Translations under genes and position numbers: made by a program
NCBI RefSeq assembly: GCF_902150045.1
Contig: NZ_CABFVU010000001.1
Location: 3,038,001 to 3,102,000, forward strand
DNA: 64,000 bases
Origin: Chitinophaga polysaccharea
Lineage (GTDB): Bacteria > Bacteroidota > Bacteroidia > Chitinophagales > Chitinophagaceae
Direction: 5' to 3'
Notes under the pieces: model-generated
What the model was told of the DNA's origin: nothing
The model's input: the letters and a program-made list of their open reading frames with translations, nothing else
Databases searched by the model: none
Shown here: positions 45,467 to 54,157 of the stretch, one piece after another
Position numbering within the stretch: the first letter of the stretch is position 1
How the letters are laid out: each line of letters starts with the position of its first letter

Positions 45467-46597
45467 ATGGAAACAGCATTAGTGAATGCAGACAACTTAA
45501 CCGGTCAGCAGGATTTCTTACCTCTCAATGGTACCGACTATGTAGAGTTTTACGTAGGCAATGCCAAACAGGCGGCACATTATTACAAAACTGCTTTTGG
45601 CTTTCAGCCGGTGGCTTATGCCGGTCCTGAAACCGGGGTGAAAGACAGGGTATCTTATGTACTGGTGCAGAATAAGCTGCGCTTTGTGCTTACCACTTCC
45701 CTGTTCCCTGATACGGAAATAGCCCGTCACGTAGCCAAACACGGAGATGGCGTGAAAGTGCTGGCACTATGGGTAGACGATGCCCGCTCCGCTTACGAAG
45801 AAACTGTAAAGCGCGGCGCTACGCCTTACCTGGAGCCTGTGGCGGAAAAAGATGAATCCGGTGAGGTAGTACGCAGTGGTATTCACACCTATGGCGATAC
45901 AGTGCACCTGTTTATAGAGCGAAAGAACTACAAAGGATTATTCATGCCAGGCTATAAGGAATGGAAAACAAATTACCGGCCAACTGAAACCGGCCTGTTA
46001 TATGTAGACCATTGTGTGGGCAACGTGGGCTGGAACGAGATGAATACCTGGGTAGAATTTTACGAACGGGTAATGGGTTTCAGAAACCTGATCTCTTTCG
46101 ACGACAGTGATATTTCCACGGAGTATTCTGCCCTGATGAGTAAAGTGATGAGTAACGGTAACGGCCGTGTGAAATTCCCGATCAATGAGCCGGCAGAAGG
46201 TAAGAAAAAGTCGCAGATCGAAGAATACCTCGACTTCTACGGCGGACCGGGCGTACAACATGTGGCCATTGCCACCAATGATATTGTGCACACGGTGACA
46301 GAGCTGCAGAACAGGGGCGTAGAGTTCCTTACCGTACCGCCGGTATACTATGAAACGCTGCTGGACCGTGTAGGCAAGATCGATGAAGACATAGCGCCGT
46401 TGCAAAAGTTAGGCATACTGGTAGACCGGGATGATGAGGGATATTTGCTGCAGATCTTCACCAAGCCTATCCAGGACCGGCCTACTGTCTTCTTTGAAAT
46501 TATTCAGCGTAAGGGCGCGCAGTCTTTTGGTAAGGGCAATTTCAAGGCGTTGTTTGAATCTATTGAAAGAGAACAGGCGCTGCGGGGGAATTTGTAA
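45467..46597 (+). CDS. hppD: 4-Hydroxyphenylpyruvate dioxygenase
   Basis: The product is 376 residues from the ATG at 45467 (METALVNADN); a TTG nine bases upstream is not needed. The enzyme converts 4-hydroxyphenylpyruvate to homogentisate. The three iron ligands are visible in their usual contexts: His in YVDHCVGNV, His in GVQHVAIAT and Glu in VFFEIIQRKG. The C-terminal FGKGNFKALFESIEREQ helix is complete. Co-transcribed with hmgA; downstream is the perfect inverted-repeat element. Confidence 0.96.
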   Translation: METALVNADNLTGQQDFLPLNGTDYVEFYVGNAKQAAHYYKTAFGFQPVAYAGPETGVKDRVSYVLVQNKLRFVLTTSLFPDTEIARHVAKHGDGVKVLALWVDDARSAYEETVKRGATPYLEPVAEKDESGEVVRSGIHTYGDTVHLFIERKNYKGLFMPGYKEWKTNYRPTETGLLYVDHCVGNVGWNEMNTWVEFYERVMGFRNLISFDDSDISTEYSALMSKVMSNGNGRVKFPINEPAEGKKKSQIEEYLDFYGGPGVQHVAIATNDIVHTVTELQNRGVEFLTVPPVYYETLLDRVGKIDEDIAPLQKLGILVDRDDEGYLLQIFTKPIQDRPTVFFEIIQRKGAQSFGKGNFKALFESIEREQALRGNL

Positions 46598-46608
46598 CTC
46601 TCCTTTGT

Positions 46609-46992
46609 CGCCTTCTGCGGATTTTGTCTGACTCAGGATTATGATGATTTCAATGATTTTTCTGAGTTTTTCTTTTGGATTTTTACGGGGAGATATGAGT
46701 AAGATCTTTTCGCTTATATCTCCCTTGAGCTTAAAAGCTGTGAATAGGGTACTGATATTTTGATTTGACCACCTTTTGATTTTAGAATGAGAGGGAGATA
46801 GAAGCGGGATCGCTTATATCTCCCTTTCTGTTTTTAGAAACGTTGTGTATGTTAATATCTGCATTTTGATCTTACAATTACAATAAGAGAAGCGGTATCA
46901 CCTCTCCCGGTTCTTTAAAAATCCAAAAGAAAAACTCAGAAAAATCATTGAAATCATCATAATCCTGAGTCAGACAAAATCCGCAGAAGGCG
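46609..46992. repeat. Composite inverted-repeat element with perfect 77-nt arms
   Basis: The arms at 46609-46685 and 46916-46992 are reverse complements at all 77 positions. The 230-nt core holds two hairpins of the same type: GGGAGATATGAG/CTTATATCTCCC (46688-46699 with 46713-46724, one mismatch) and AGGGAGATAGAAG/CTTATATCTCCCT (46792-46804 with 46813-46825, one mismatch). No open frame of note lies inside. It starts 11 nt after the hppD stop and so could also end that transcript. The related element is at 30445-30702. Confidence 0.92.
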
Positions 46993-47144
46993 GCCAAAAC
47001 ATATATGCGAATGTTAACAATATGTAAATGATTTGTTATTTAAAACCATTCTTTTAAAAAGCGCGTATATATTGCATCTTTTGCCATATTAGCCACACTT
47101 TATTGATTTTTATATAGTATATTTATATTTAATATTTATAACCT
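46993..47144 (+). other. AT-rich upstream region of the 277-residue gene
   Basis: About 150 very AT-rich bases between the repeat element and the ATG at 47145. They probably hold a promoter, but no full TAnnTTTG match was seen. Confidence 0.35.
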
Positions 47145-47978
47145 ATGCTCACAACTTCCATAGCCCGGGGGGCTATCTATGCCACTTTGGTGACATCGTT
47201 CACCATCCTTACTGCTTTCCGTAGCGAGGGCAACCATTCAGCACTCCGTAACGGGGGCGATCAGCAAACATACCTGCATAAGGTGATATCCCCGGCCGGG
47301 CAAACCCTGCTGGAATACAACGCAGATAAGTCTATCCGCAGGATTATACAGCTGCATAAGTCGGAAAATGGTACCTACAGCGACATACAGCTGCCGGTAT
47401 ATGAAAATGGCCGCCTGGTAAAGTGCCTGTCGGCTGCCGATGAAAAAGCCGTAACAGGCGATCCTTACCTGTCGTTTGAGTATAACAACGACAAGGTGTC
47501 GAAGATCAGCTACTTCCGGGATAATGCCATGTATGCCTATGATTCCCTGGCATATGACGAAGGCGGTAAAATAGCCCGGCGTTACCAGTTTGGCCGTAAT
47601 GCCGCCAAAGCTGCCTGGGAAAACAGCGGATACCTGCAGTACACATGGAACCAGGACGGTGACGTAGAAAGAATGGATACCTATGGCAGGCAGCCGGGGT
47701 ATAGCAAGTTCGTGTATACGTCTTCTGTCAGCTACACCTACGACCGTAAACAAAACCCCCAGCAACAACACCCTGAGCTGGCCATTTTAATGGAAGCAGG
47801 CGCCGGCGGCCTCTCAGCTCACAATGTGCTTACAGAAAACATCAGCAGTCCCAATACTTCCAGGGTGGTTACCAATACCTATACCTACGCCTATAGCGGG
47901 AAATACCCTGTGCGCGCCACTTTCAGCTCCGGTATGGATGAGGCAACCGTAAAACTGGAATGGATAAAGCTACAGTAA
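47145..47978 (+). CDS. Secreted protein with YD-like beta strands, unknown function
   Basis: The 277-residue product has a hydrophobic N-terminal export signal (about 1-25). The rest has recurring strand patterns such as LSFEYNNDKVSKISYF, DSLAYDEGGKIARRYQF and YTWNQDGDVERMDTYG, reminiscent of RHS/YD-like or DUF4595 beta-repeat proteins. No catalytic motif is recognised. It has no obvious operon partner, as the next gene has its own short gap of 48 nt. Confidence 0.65.
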   Translation: MLTTSIARGAIYATLVTSFTILTAFRSEGNHSALRNGGDQQTYLHKVISPAGQTLLEYNADKSIRRIIQLHKSENGTYSDIQLPVYENGRLVKCLSAADEKAVTGDPYLSFEYNNDKVSKISYFRDNAMYAYDSLAYDEGGKIARRYQFGRNAAKAAWENSGYLQYTWNQDGDVERMDTYGRQPGYSKFVYTSSVSYTYDRKQNPQQQHPELAILMEAGAGGLSAHNVLTENISSPNTSRVVTNTYTYAYSGKYPVRATFSSGMDEATVKLEWIKLQ

Positions 47979-48026
47979 AGCAATAAACGCTTAACTTTAC
48001 AATATTAAAATCAGAGTTCCGTTTTT

Positions 48027-48215
48027 ATGAGGATGCAAACGCTGTTCGGTGTATTGTTCCTGCTGGGTGGGATTTTCCAGGCCTTTACGGCTATATTGAT
48101 CTACCAGGGGCATACACACTATATATTGAAGGTAGCCAACAGGAAAGTGAGTATGATAATATATTTTATTATTGCCCTGTTATTGTTTTATCTTGCTTAT
48201 ATAAACCTGGTTTAA
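48027..48215 (+). CDS. Small two-helix membrane protein
   Basis: The 62-residue product has two hydrophobic segments (about 5-24 and 41-61) joined by a short basic loop (HYILKVANRKVS). It lies 25 nt upstream of an L,D-transpeptidase gene on the same strand and may be co-transcribed. No domain family was recognised. Confidence 0.6.
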   Translation: MRMQTLFGVLFLLGGIFQAFTAILIYQGHTHYILKVANRKVSMIIYFIIALLLFYLAYINLV

Positions 48216-48240
48216 ATATTAAAATTTTGTTGAATAGTTT

Positions 48241-48990
48241 ATGAAGCGACTTGTTGTAATCGTCCTGATGATGTTGGGTGCCGGTAAAGTTTTTGCCCAG
48301 CAATCTTTCCTCGACAACCAGAAAATGTTTCCCAAAGTAGGAGAGGCATACCGTGAAAAGGAAGAGTTGCTGAAAAAGGAGTTCGAAAAGAAAGGGCTTG
48401 TTTACCCAGCGAAGTATATGTTTGTCCGTTCCTTTAAACTGGACAGTGAAATGGAAATATGGGTGAAGAATAATCCCCAGGATACCTTCCGCTTGTTTAA
48501 GTCTTACCGGGTATGCACGCTTTCCGGTAAAATGGGGCCCAAACGCAAAGAAGGCGACCGGCAGGTACCGGAAGGCTTCTACTATATCAACGATTTTAAC
48601 CCGAACAGCAATTACCACCTGTCCCTGGGCATCAATTATCCCAATTTCTCCGACCGTATCCTGAGTGATCAGAAAAACCCGGGCGGCGATATCTATATCC
48701 ATGGTAACTGTATCACTGTTGGCTGTATTCCTTTAACCGATGAATTCATCGACGAGGTGTATATTTTAGCGGTGAATGCCAAGAATGCAGGACAAGATTT
48801 TATACCGGTACACGTATTCCCCGTTAAATTCGGTAACCCGGGCTCTATGAACTACCTGGGCACTTTTTCGCTGACCGACAGTTCTTCCAAACAATTCTGG
48901 GCGGAACTGAGAACAGCTTATGATTATTTCGAAAAACACCACCGTTTACCGGTAGTACTGGTAGACGATAAAGGAAAATACATCCTGTAA
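48241..48990 (+). CDS. L,D-transpeptidase (YkuD-like, YafK group)
   Basis: The 249-residue product has a signal peptide (cut near VFAQQ). The catalytic motif IHGNCITVGCIPL holds H154 and the nucleophile C162, preceded by GDIY; the fold matches the YafK-type murein L,D-transpeptidase domain. It would cross-link peptidoglycan or attach proteins to it in the periplasm. A strong terminator follows the gene. Confidence 0.88.
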   Translation: MKRLVVIVLMMLGAGKVFAQQSFLDNQKMFPKVGEAYREKEELLKKEFEKKGLVYPAKYMFVRSFKLDSEMEIWVKNNPQDTFRLFKSYRVCTLSGKMGPKRKEGDRQVPEGFYYINDFNPNSNYHLSLGINYPNFSDRILSDQKNPGGDIYIHGNCITVGCIPLTDEFIDEVYILAVNAKNAGQDFIPVHVFPVKFGNPGSMNYLGTFSLTDSSSKQFWAELRTAYDYFEKHHRLPVVLVDDKGKYIL

Positions 48991-49012
48991 CAGCCGTTAT
49001 GCTGTACAGGCC

Positions 49013-49063
49013 GATGGGTAGATGGAAGTCGCAGAACTGGCTTACATCTACCCATCTTTTTTT
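49013..49063 (+). terminator. Terminator after the L,D-transpeptidase gene
   Basis: A perfect 12-bp stem GATGGGTAGATG/CATCTACCCATC (49013-49024 with 49045-49056) is followed by a run of seven T. Confidence 0.9.
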
Positions 49064-49166
49064 ATTCCCTGTTATTTTCAGCGCCGGCTGATATTTCATC
49101 CTTCTTTATTTGGTTTTTAGAAGAATTTTTTCCAACTTGTTCGTAGGTCAAATCAATTTACTATTT

Positions 49167-49742
49167 ATGCACAGAAGAGACGCAATAAGGAATGTGGCTA
49201 TTTTGTTGGGTACCGCCATTTCCGCTTCCACGTTATCAGCCCTGGAAAGCTGTACAGGATCCGCTCCTAAGAATTACGATCTGCAAAAGCCGGAAACCAA
49301 AGCTTTGCTGGCGGAGATAGCGGAAACCATCATACCCAAAACCAGTACTCCTGGCGCGAAGGATGCCAAAGTAGAAGACTTTATCATTGTTATGATGAAC
49401 GATTGCTACAAGAAGGAAGACCAGCAGATATTCCTGGATGGATTGTCAAAAATTGATGAGGCAAGTAAGAAGCAATTCAAAAAAGGCTTCATGGATATTA
49501 CCCCCGAGCAGCGCACAGAGCTCCTCACAGGGATCGAAAAAGAGCGCGTAGACTACAACAAGCGCAAAGACAAAAAAGAAGGAGATCCAACTCACTACTT
49601 CCAGTACCTGAAAGAATTAACCCTGCTGGGGTATTTCACCTCCGAACCAGGCGCCACCAAAGCGTTGCGTTATGTTCCGGTTCCGGGTAAATACGAAGGC
49701 TGCACTCCTTATACCAAGGGAGAAAAGGCCTGGGCAGTGTAA
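49167..49742 (+). CDS. Gluconate 2-dehydrogenase subunit 3-family protein with Tat-like signal
   Basis: The product is 191 residues from the ATG at 49167 (MHRRDAIRNVAILLG); a TTG further upstream is not used. The N-terminus has a twin-arginine motif followed by a hydrophobic stretch and a possible lipobox ending in Cys near residue 29. The body matches the gamma/small subunit of membrane-bound sugar dehydrogenases. It precedes two GMC-family large subunits by 31 nt and probably guides them through the Tat pathway. Confidence 0.85.
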   Translation: MHRRDAIRNVAILLGTAISASTLSALESCTGSAPKNYDLQKPETKALLAEIAETIIPKTSTPGAKDAKVEDFIIVMMNDCYKKEDQQIFLDGLSKIDEASKKQFKKGFMDITPEQRTELLTGIEKERVDYNKRKDKKEGDPTHYFQYLKELTLLGYFTSEPGATKALRYVPVPGKYEGCTPYTKGEKAWAV

Positions 49743-49773
49743 TCTTCTTCTTACTTTTTAAATCCTCATTAAA

Positions 49774-51471
49774 ATGAACCTGAATATAAAAGCGCAGGCA
49801 GAAAACACCTATGATGCCATTGTTATCGGCTCTGGCGTGAGTGGTGGATGGGCTGCCAAAGAACTGACAGAAAAAGGCTTAAAAGTACTGATGCTGGATC
49901 GTGGCAAGCCGCTGGAACACGTGAAAGACTATGAAACAGCTACCAAAGATCCATGGGAATTTAAACACCGTGGCCGTATTACGGTAGACCAGCGGGAAAC
50001 ACATCCTAAACTGAGCCGCGACTATCCATACAGTGAGCACAACGAAAAATACTGGATCAACGATTCCGAAAGTCCATATAATGAAGTAAAACGTTTCGAC
50101 TGGTACCGCCCGGATATCGTGGGTGGTAAATCCATTATGTGGGGCCGGCAGTCGTACCGCCTGAGCGATATTGATTTTGAAGCCAACCTGAAAGACGGTA
50201 TTGCGGTTGACTGGCCTATCCGTTATAAAGACATTGCTCCCTGGTATGACTATGTTGAGAAATTTGCCGGTATCAGCGGTACCCGTGAAGGGCTACCTCA
50301 ACTGCCGGATGGCCAGTTTATGCCAGCCATGGAAATGAACTGCGTGGAAAAAGATGTAAAGGCTGCCGTTGAAGGAAAATTCAAAGGCCGTATCATCACC
50401 ATGGGACGCGTGGCCAACATCACGCAACCGCTTCCCGGCCGTGAGAAATGCCAGTACCGTAATCTCTGCAGCCGCGGATGCCCGTTTGGCGCTTACTTCA
50501 GCACCCAATCATCTACATTGCCTGCCGCGATGGCCACCGGTAACCTTACACTGCGCCCTGACTCCATTGTAAATTCTGTTATTTATGATGAGAAACAGGG
50601 AAAAGCCACCGGTGTAAAGGTGATCGACAAGCACAGCAAAGAAATGGTGGAATACTACGCGAAAATCATCTTCATCAATGGTTCTACCCTGGGCTCCACC
50701 TTTGTAATGATGAACTCCACTTCATCCCGCTTCCCCAACGGATTGGGTAACGACAGCGGCGTACTGGGAAAATACCTGATGGATCACCATTTCCGTACAG
50801 GCGCTTCCGGTACTGCAGAAGGATACGAGGATAAATACTATTTCGGCCGCCGCGCCAACGGCATCTACGTTCCCCGCTACCGTAACATCGGCAGTGATAA
50901 ACGCGATTACATCCGCGGATTCGGTTACCAGGGTGGCGCCAGCCGCAGCGGCTGGAGTCGCGGTATCGCTGAAATGGGTGTGGGTAAAGACTTTAAAGAA
51001 ATGCTCACCGAACCAGGTCAGTGGAGCATTGGTTTGGGCGGTTTCGGAGAATGCCTGCCATACGAAGCTAACCAGGTAACCCTGGATACTTCTGTGAAAG
51101 ATGCATGGGGCCAGCCGGTGCTGAAATTTGATGCAGAGTTCAAGGAGAACGAAAAGAAAATGCGCGTAGATATGATGAACGATGCTGCAGAAATGCTGGA
51201 AGCAGCCGGTATTAAAAACGTGAAAACATACGACAACGGATCCTATCCGGGTATGGCCATTCACGAAATGGGTACTGCACGTATGGGCCGCGATCCTAAA
51301 ACGTCCGTGCTCAATGGCTTTAACCAGATGCACGCTGTGAAGAATGTATTCGTAACAGATGGCGCCTGCATGACCTCTGCCTCCTGCGTAAACCCTTCTC
51401 TCACTTATATGGCCTTAACTGCACGCGCAGTAGATTATGCCGTAAAAGAGTTAAAGAAAGGCAATATTTAA
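49774..51471 (+). CDS. GMC-family oxidoreductase (large subunit), copy 1
   Basis: The 565-residue flavoprotein has the N-terminal FAD fold AIVIGSGVSGGWAAKEL, the substrate-site middle region and the C-terminal GMC block MGTARMGRDP...CVNPSLTYMALTARA. It has no signal peptide, so export would need the Tat-borne small subunit upstream. Substrate is probably a sugar or polyol, inferred from the subunit-3 partner; the exact one cannot be read. A cysteine-rich CQYRNLCSRGCPFGAYF segment at about 227-243 is notable and might hold a metal cluster or disulphides. Confidence 0.9.
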   Translation: MNLNIKAQAENTYDAIVIGSGVSGGWAAKELTEKGLKVLMLDRGKPLEHVKDYETATKDPWEFKHRGRITVDQRETHPKLSRDYPYSEHNEKYWINDSESPYNEVKRFDWYRPDIVGGKSIMWGRQSYRLSDIDFEANLKDGIAVDWPIRYKDIAPWYDYVEKFAGISGTREGLPQLPDGQFMPAMEMNCVEKDVKAAVEGKFKGRIITMGRVANITQPLPGREKCQYRNLCSRGCPFGAYFSTQSSTLPAAMATGNLTLRPDSIVNSVIYDEKQGKATGVKVIDKHSKEMVEYYAKIIFINGSTLGSTFVMMNSTSSRFPNGLGNDSGVLGKYLMDHHFRTGASGTAEGYEDKYYFGRRANGIYVPRYRNIGSDKRDYIRGFGYQGGASRSGWSRGIAEMGVGKDFKEMLTEPGQWSIGLGGFGECLPYEANQVTLDTSVKDAWGQPVLKFDAEFKENEKKMRVDMMNDAAEMLEAAGIKNVKTYDNGSYPGMAIHEMGTARMGRDPKTSVLNGFNQMHAVKNVFVTDGACMTSASCVNPSLTYMALTARAVDYAVKELKKGNI

Positions 51472-51488
51472 AGAAACAATAAGTACGT

Positions 51489-51533
51489 AGCGGTCAGGGA
51501 TAGCTTTTGAAAAGCTGATCCCTGGCCGCTTTT
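51489..51533 (+). terminator. Hairpin between the two GMC genes
   Basis: A long imperfect stem AGCGGTCAGGGAT.../...ATCCCTGGCCGCT is followed by TTTTAG. It may reduce, but probably does not abolish, read-through into the second copy. Confidence 0.6.
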
Positions 51534-51552
51534 AGCTTCAATACACAACAAC

Positions 51553-53250
51553 ATGAATCTTAATATCAGGGCAGAGAAGGAAAACACTTATGACGCCATC
51601 GTGGTAGGTTCCGGCATCAGCGGTGGATGGGCCGCCAAAGAGCTGAGCGAAAAAGGACTGAAAACGTTGGTGTTGGAAAGAGGGCGTAATATAGAGCATG
51701 TCAAGGACTACACTACCGCTATGAAAGCTCCCTGGGAGTTTCCACATCATCTTCATACTTCCAACGAAATGAGGGAAAATCATCCCATCCAGAGCCGCTG
51801 CTACGCTTTTGATGAAGCTACACAACAGTACTGGGTAAATGATAATGAAAATCCCTACAATGAAATAAAACCTTTCAACTGGCTGCGTGGCTACCATGTA
51901 GGTGGCCGCTCCCTCATGTGGGGCCGCCAGGTATACCGCTGGAGCGACCTGGATTTTGAAGCCAATGCAAAAGATGGCCATGGTGTTGACTGGCCCATCC
52001 GCTATAAAGATATTGCTCCCTGGTACAAATATGTGGAAGAATATATTGGCGTGAGCGGCCAGGCGGAAGGCCTGCCACAGCTGCCCGATGGCGTGTTCCT
52101 GCCACCCATGGAAATGAACTGCCTCGAAAAACATGTAGCGGCGCGTATCAAAGAAAAATACAACGACCGTATTATTACCATTGGCCGCGCTGCACATCTT
52201 ACCAAAGGATTAAAAGATCGCGGCCCCTGCCAGTTCCGTAACCTGTGCGCACGCGGATGCCCGTTCACCGGCTATTTCAGCAGCAACGGCGTTACCCTGC
52301 CGGCGGCAGCCAGAACCGGCAATATGACCCTGCGCCCGGATTCCATTGTACTGGAAGTATTATATGATAAAGATAAAAGCAAAGCTACCGGCGTAAGAGT
52401 AATGGATGCACATACCCTGCAAACGGTAGAATATTATGCGGATATTATTTTCCTGAACGGATCTACATTGGGCACCAGCTGGATCATGCTCAATTCAGTA
52501 TCCGACAGGTTCCCGAACGGGTTTGGCAACGACAGCGGTCAACTGGGACATAACCTCATGGATCACCATTACGGTGTAGGCGCCGGCGGCGATTATGACG
52601 GGTTTGAAGACCAATACTACAGCAGCGGCCGCAGGCCAAACGGTATCTATATTCCGCGTTTCCGCAACACCAACGCCAATACCATGCAAAAAGACTATGT
52701 GCGTGGATTTGGCTACCAGGGCGGCGCCGGAAGAGGCCGTGGCACAAGTATGGAAGGCATCGGCGTTCAGCTGAAAGAAGCCCAGGGCGAACCTGGTAAG
52801 TGGACAATGGGAATAGGCTCCTGGGGCGAGCACCTGCCGTACTTTGAGAATAAAGTAACGCTGAATAAAAATAAAAAAGACAAGTACGGGCTGCCCACGC
52901 TTGACATCGACTGTGAATTTAAAGAGAACGAGATGGCCATGCGCAAGGATATGCAGGCCAGTGCGATAGAAATGCTGGAAGCGGCAGGACTGAAAAATGT
53001 ACATGGCTACGACGGCGCCCCTCCGCCGGGACATTGTATTCATGAAATGGGTACTGCACGTATGGGCCGCGATCCTAAAACATCTGTGCTCAATGGTTTC
53101 AACCAGGTACATGCCGCCAAAAATGTGTTTGTAACAGACGGCGCCTGCATGACCTCTTCTTCCTGCGTGAATCCTTCTATCACTTATATGGCGCTTACTG
53201 CGCGGGCATGTGATTATGCCGTGAAGGAACTTAAAAAAGGAAATATTTAA
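51553..53250 (+). CDS. GMC-family oxidoreductase (large subunit), copy 2
   Basis: This 565-residue paralogue of the preceding gene has the same length and architecture: FAD motif AIVVGSGISGGWAAKEL, Cys-rich CQFRNLCARGCPFTGYF and C-terminal MGTARMGRDP...CVNPSITYMALTARA. Most divergence lies in the substrate cap (about 70-120 and 350-420), suggesting a different sugar or alcohol. It also lacks a signal peptide and ends in a near-identical VKELKKGNI tail. Confidence 0.9.
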   Translation: MNLNIRAEKENTYDAIVVGSGISGGWAAKELSEKGLKTLVLERGRNIEHVKDYTTAMKAPWEFPHHLHTSNEMRENHPIQSRCYAFDEATQQYWVNDNENPYNEIKPFNWLRGYHVGGRSLMWGRQVYRWSDLDFEANAKDGHGVDWPIRYKDIAPWYKYVEEYIGVSGQAEGLPQLPDGVFLPPMEMNCLEKHVAARIKEKYNDRIITIGRAAHLTKGLKDRGPCQFRNLCARGCPFTGYFSSNGVTLPAAARTGNMTLRPDSIVLEVLYDKDKSKATGVRVMDAHTLQTVEYYADIIFLNGSTLGTSWIMLNSVSDRFPNGFGNDSGQLGHNLMDHHYGVGAGGDYDGFEDQYYSSGRRPNGIYIPRFRNTNANTMQKDYVRGFGYQGGAGRGRGTSMEGIGVQLKEAQGEPGKWTMGIGSWGEHLPYFENKVTLNKNKKDKYGLPTLDIDCEFKENEMAMRKDMQASAIEMLEAAGLKNVHGYDGAPPPGHCIHEMGTARMGRDPKTSVLNGFNQVHAAKNVFVTDGACMTSSSCVNPSITYMALTARACDYAVKELKKGNI

Positions 53251-53258
53251 ATAACCCA

Positions 53259-53300
53259 AAAGGAAACCGGCACTGATCACCGGTTTCCTTTGTTTTTTTA
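53259..53300 (+). terminator. Terminator after the second GMC gene
   Basis: A perfect 12-bp stem AAAGGAAACCGG/CCGGTTTCCTTT (53259-53270 with 53280-53291) is followed by GTTTTTTT. Confidence 0.92.
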
Positions 53301-53489
53301 TCAGGCAGAAAAACCTGTTCCCCTCCAAAAAAATCCACATACTTTTCCCGGGGCTCCCGGCTGAAATTTCTTTCTTCCCAAGGATTATTTTTATTAATAT
53401 TGATGGACGAATTCCACCAGACGAACAATGAAAAGTAATCGACCACAGGCTGTTAATCATATCATAACCTTACGTTAACAATGGCTTAT

Positions 53490-53497
53490 TAATTTTG
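53490..53497 (+). promoter_or_regulatory. Candidate -7 box for the locus 2 sigma gene
   Basis: TAATTTTG lies 8 nt upstream of the ATG at 53506, so the transcript would start at or very near the first codon. Confidence 0.45.
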
Positions 53498-53505
53498 TCT
53501 CCTGC

Positions 53506-54090
53506 ATGGACAATTCTACTACTTCTATTTCACCATTCCTGTTGCGTCGCTTCCGTGAAGGCGATGAAGAAGCGCTCAGCTCCCTGCTGGAACTGCTGGG
53601 GCCAAAGGTATTGGGCTATTGCAGGAAAAAGGTGGGGATTGAGGAAGATGCAGAGGAATTATTGCTGGATATTTTCCTCAAGCTCTGGCACTTCCGCAGC
53701 AAACTGGATGAGACTGCTGATGTGCAGGTATTGCTATTCACTATTGCCAGGAATCATATCCTGAATTTTATCCGTAATAAAGTGAACCGCCGGCTGATGA
53801 CCACAGACCCGGAAAATGCATTGCTGCAACCGGCAGACGGAATTTTACAGCGGCTGGATTACAATGAGCTGTACCGGCAGTACCAGGATGTGCTGGATTC
53901 GCTGGGAGATAAGCAGCGCGCAGTTTTCAGGATGAGCCGGGAAGAAGGATTGTCGCACCGCGAAATCGCCGACAAACTGGGCATCTCCGTACGTACTGTA
54001 GAATCCCACATTCATAGCAGTCTCAAAGTAATAAAGGCTGAACTGAAAGATTCCTATATCATCTTACTGATCTTGTTCTTTCTGAAATAA
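53506..54090 (+). CDS. PUL-associated ECF sigma factor
   Basis: The 194-residue protein has region 2 (FREGDEEALSSLLELLGPKVLGYCRKK, about 15-85), region 4 (LGDKQRAVFRMSREEGLSHREIADKLG, about 130-180) and the hydrophobic tail IILLILFFLK typical of Bacteroidota sigma factors that work with FecR proteins. It heads the locus 2 operon, 67 nt before the FecR gene, and presumably drives susC/susD transcription when the outer-membrane receptor is occupied. Confidence 0.93.
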   Translation: MDNSTTSISPFLLRRFREGDEEALSSLLELLGPKVLGYCRKKVGIEEDAEELLLDIFLKLWHFRSKLDETADVQVLLFTIARNHILNFIRNKVNRRLMTTDPENALLQPADGILQRLDYNELYRQYQDVLDSLGDKQRAVFRMSREEGLSHREIADKLGISVRTVESHIHSSLKVIKAELKDSYIILLILFFLK

Positions 54091-54157
54091 TTTTTTTTCT
54101 TCCACTAAGTAGCCCCTCTTTTTTTAGTGTATATATAGACAGAAGTTAACTGTATAT

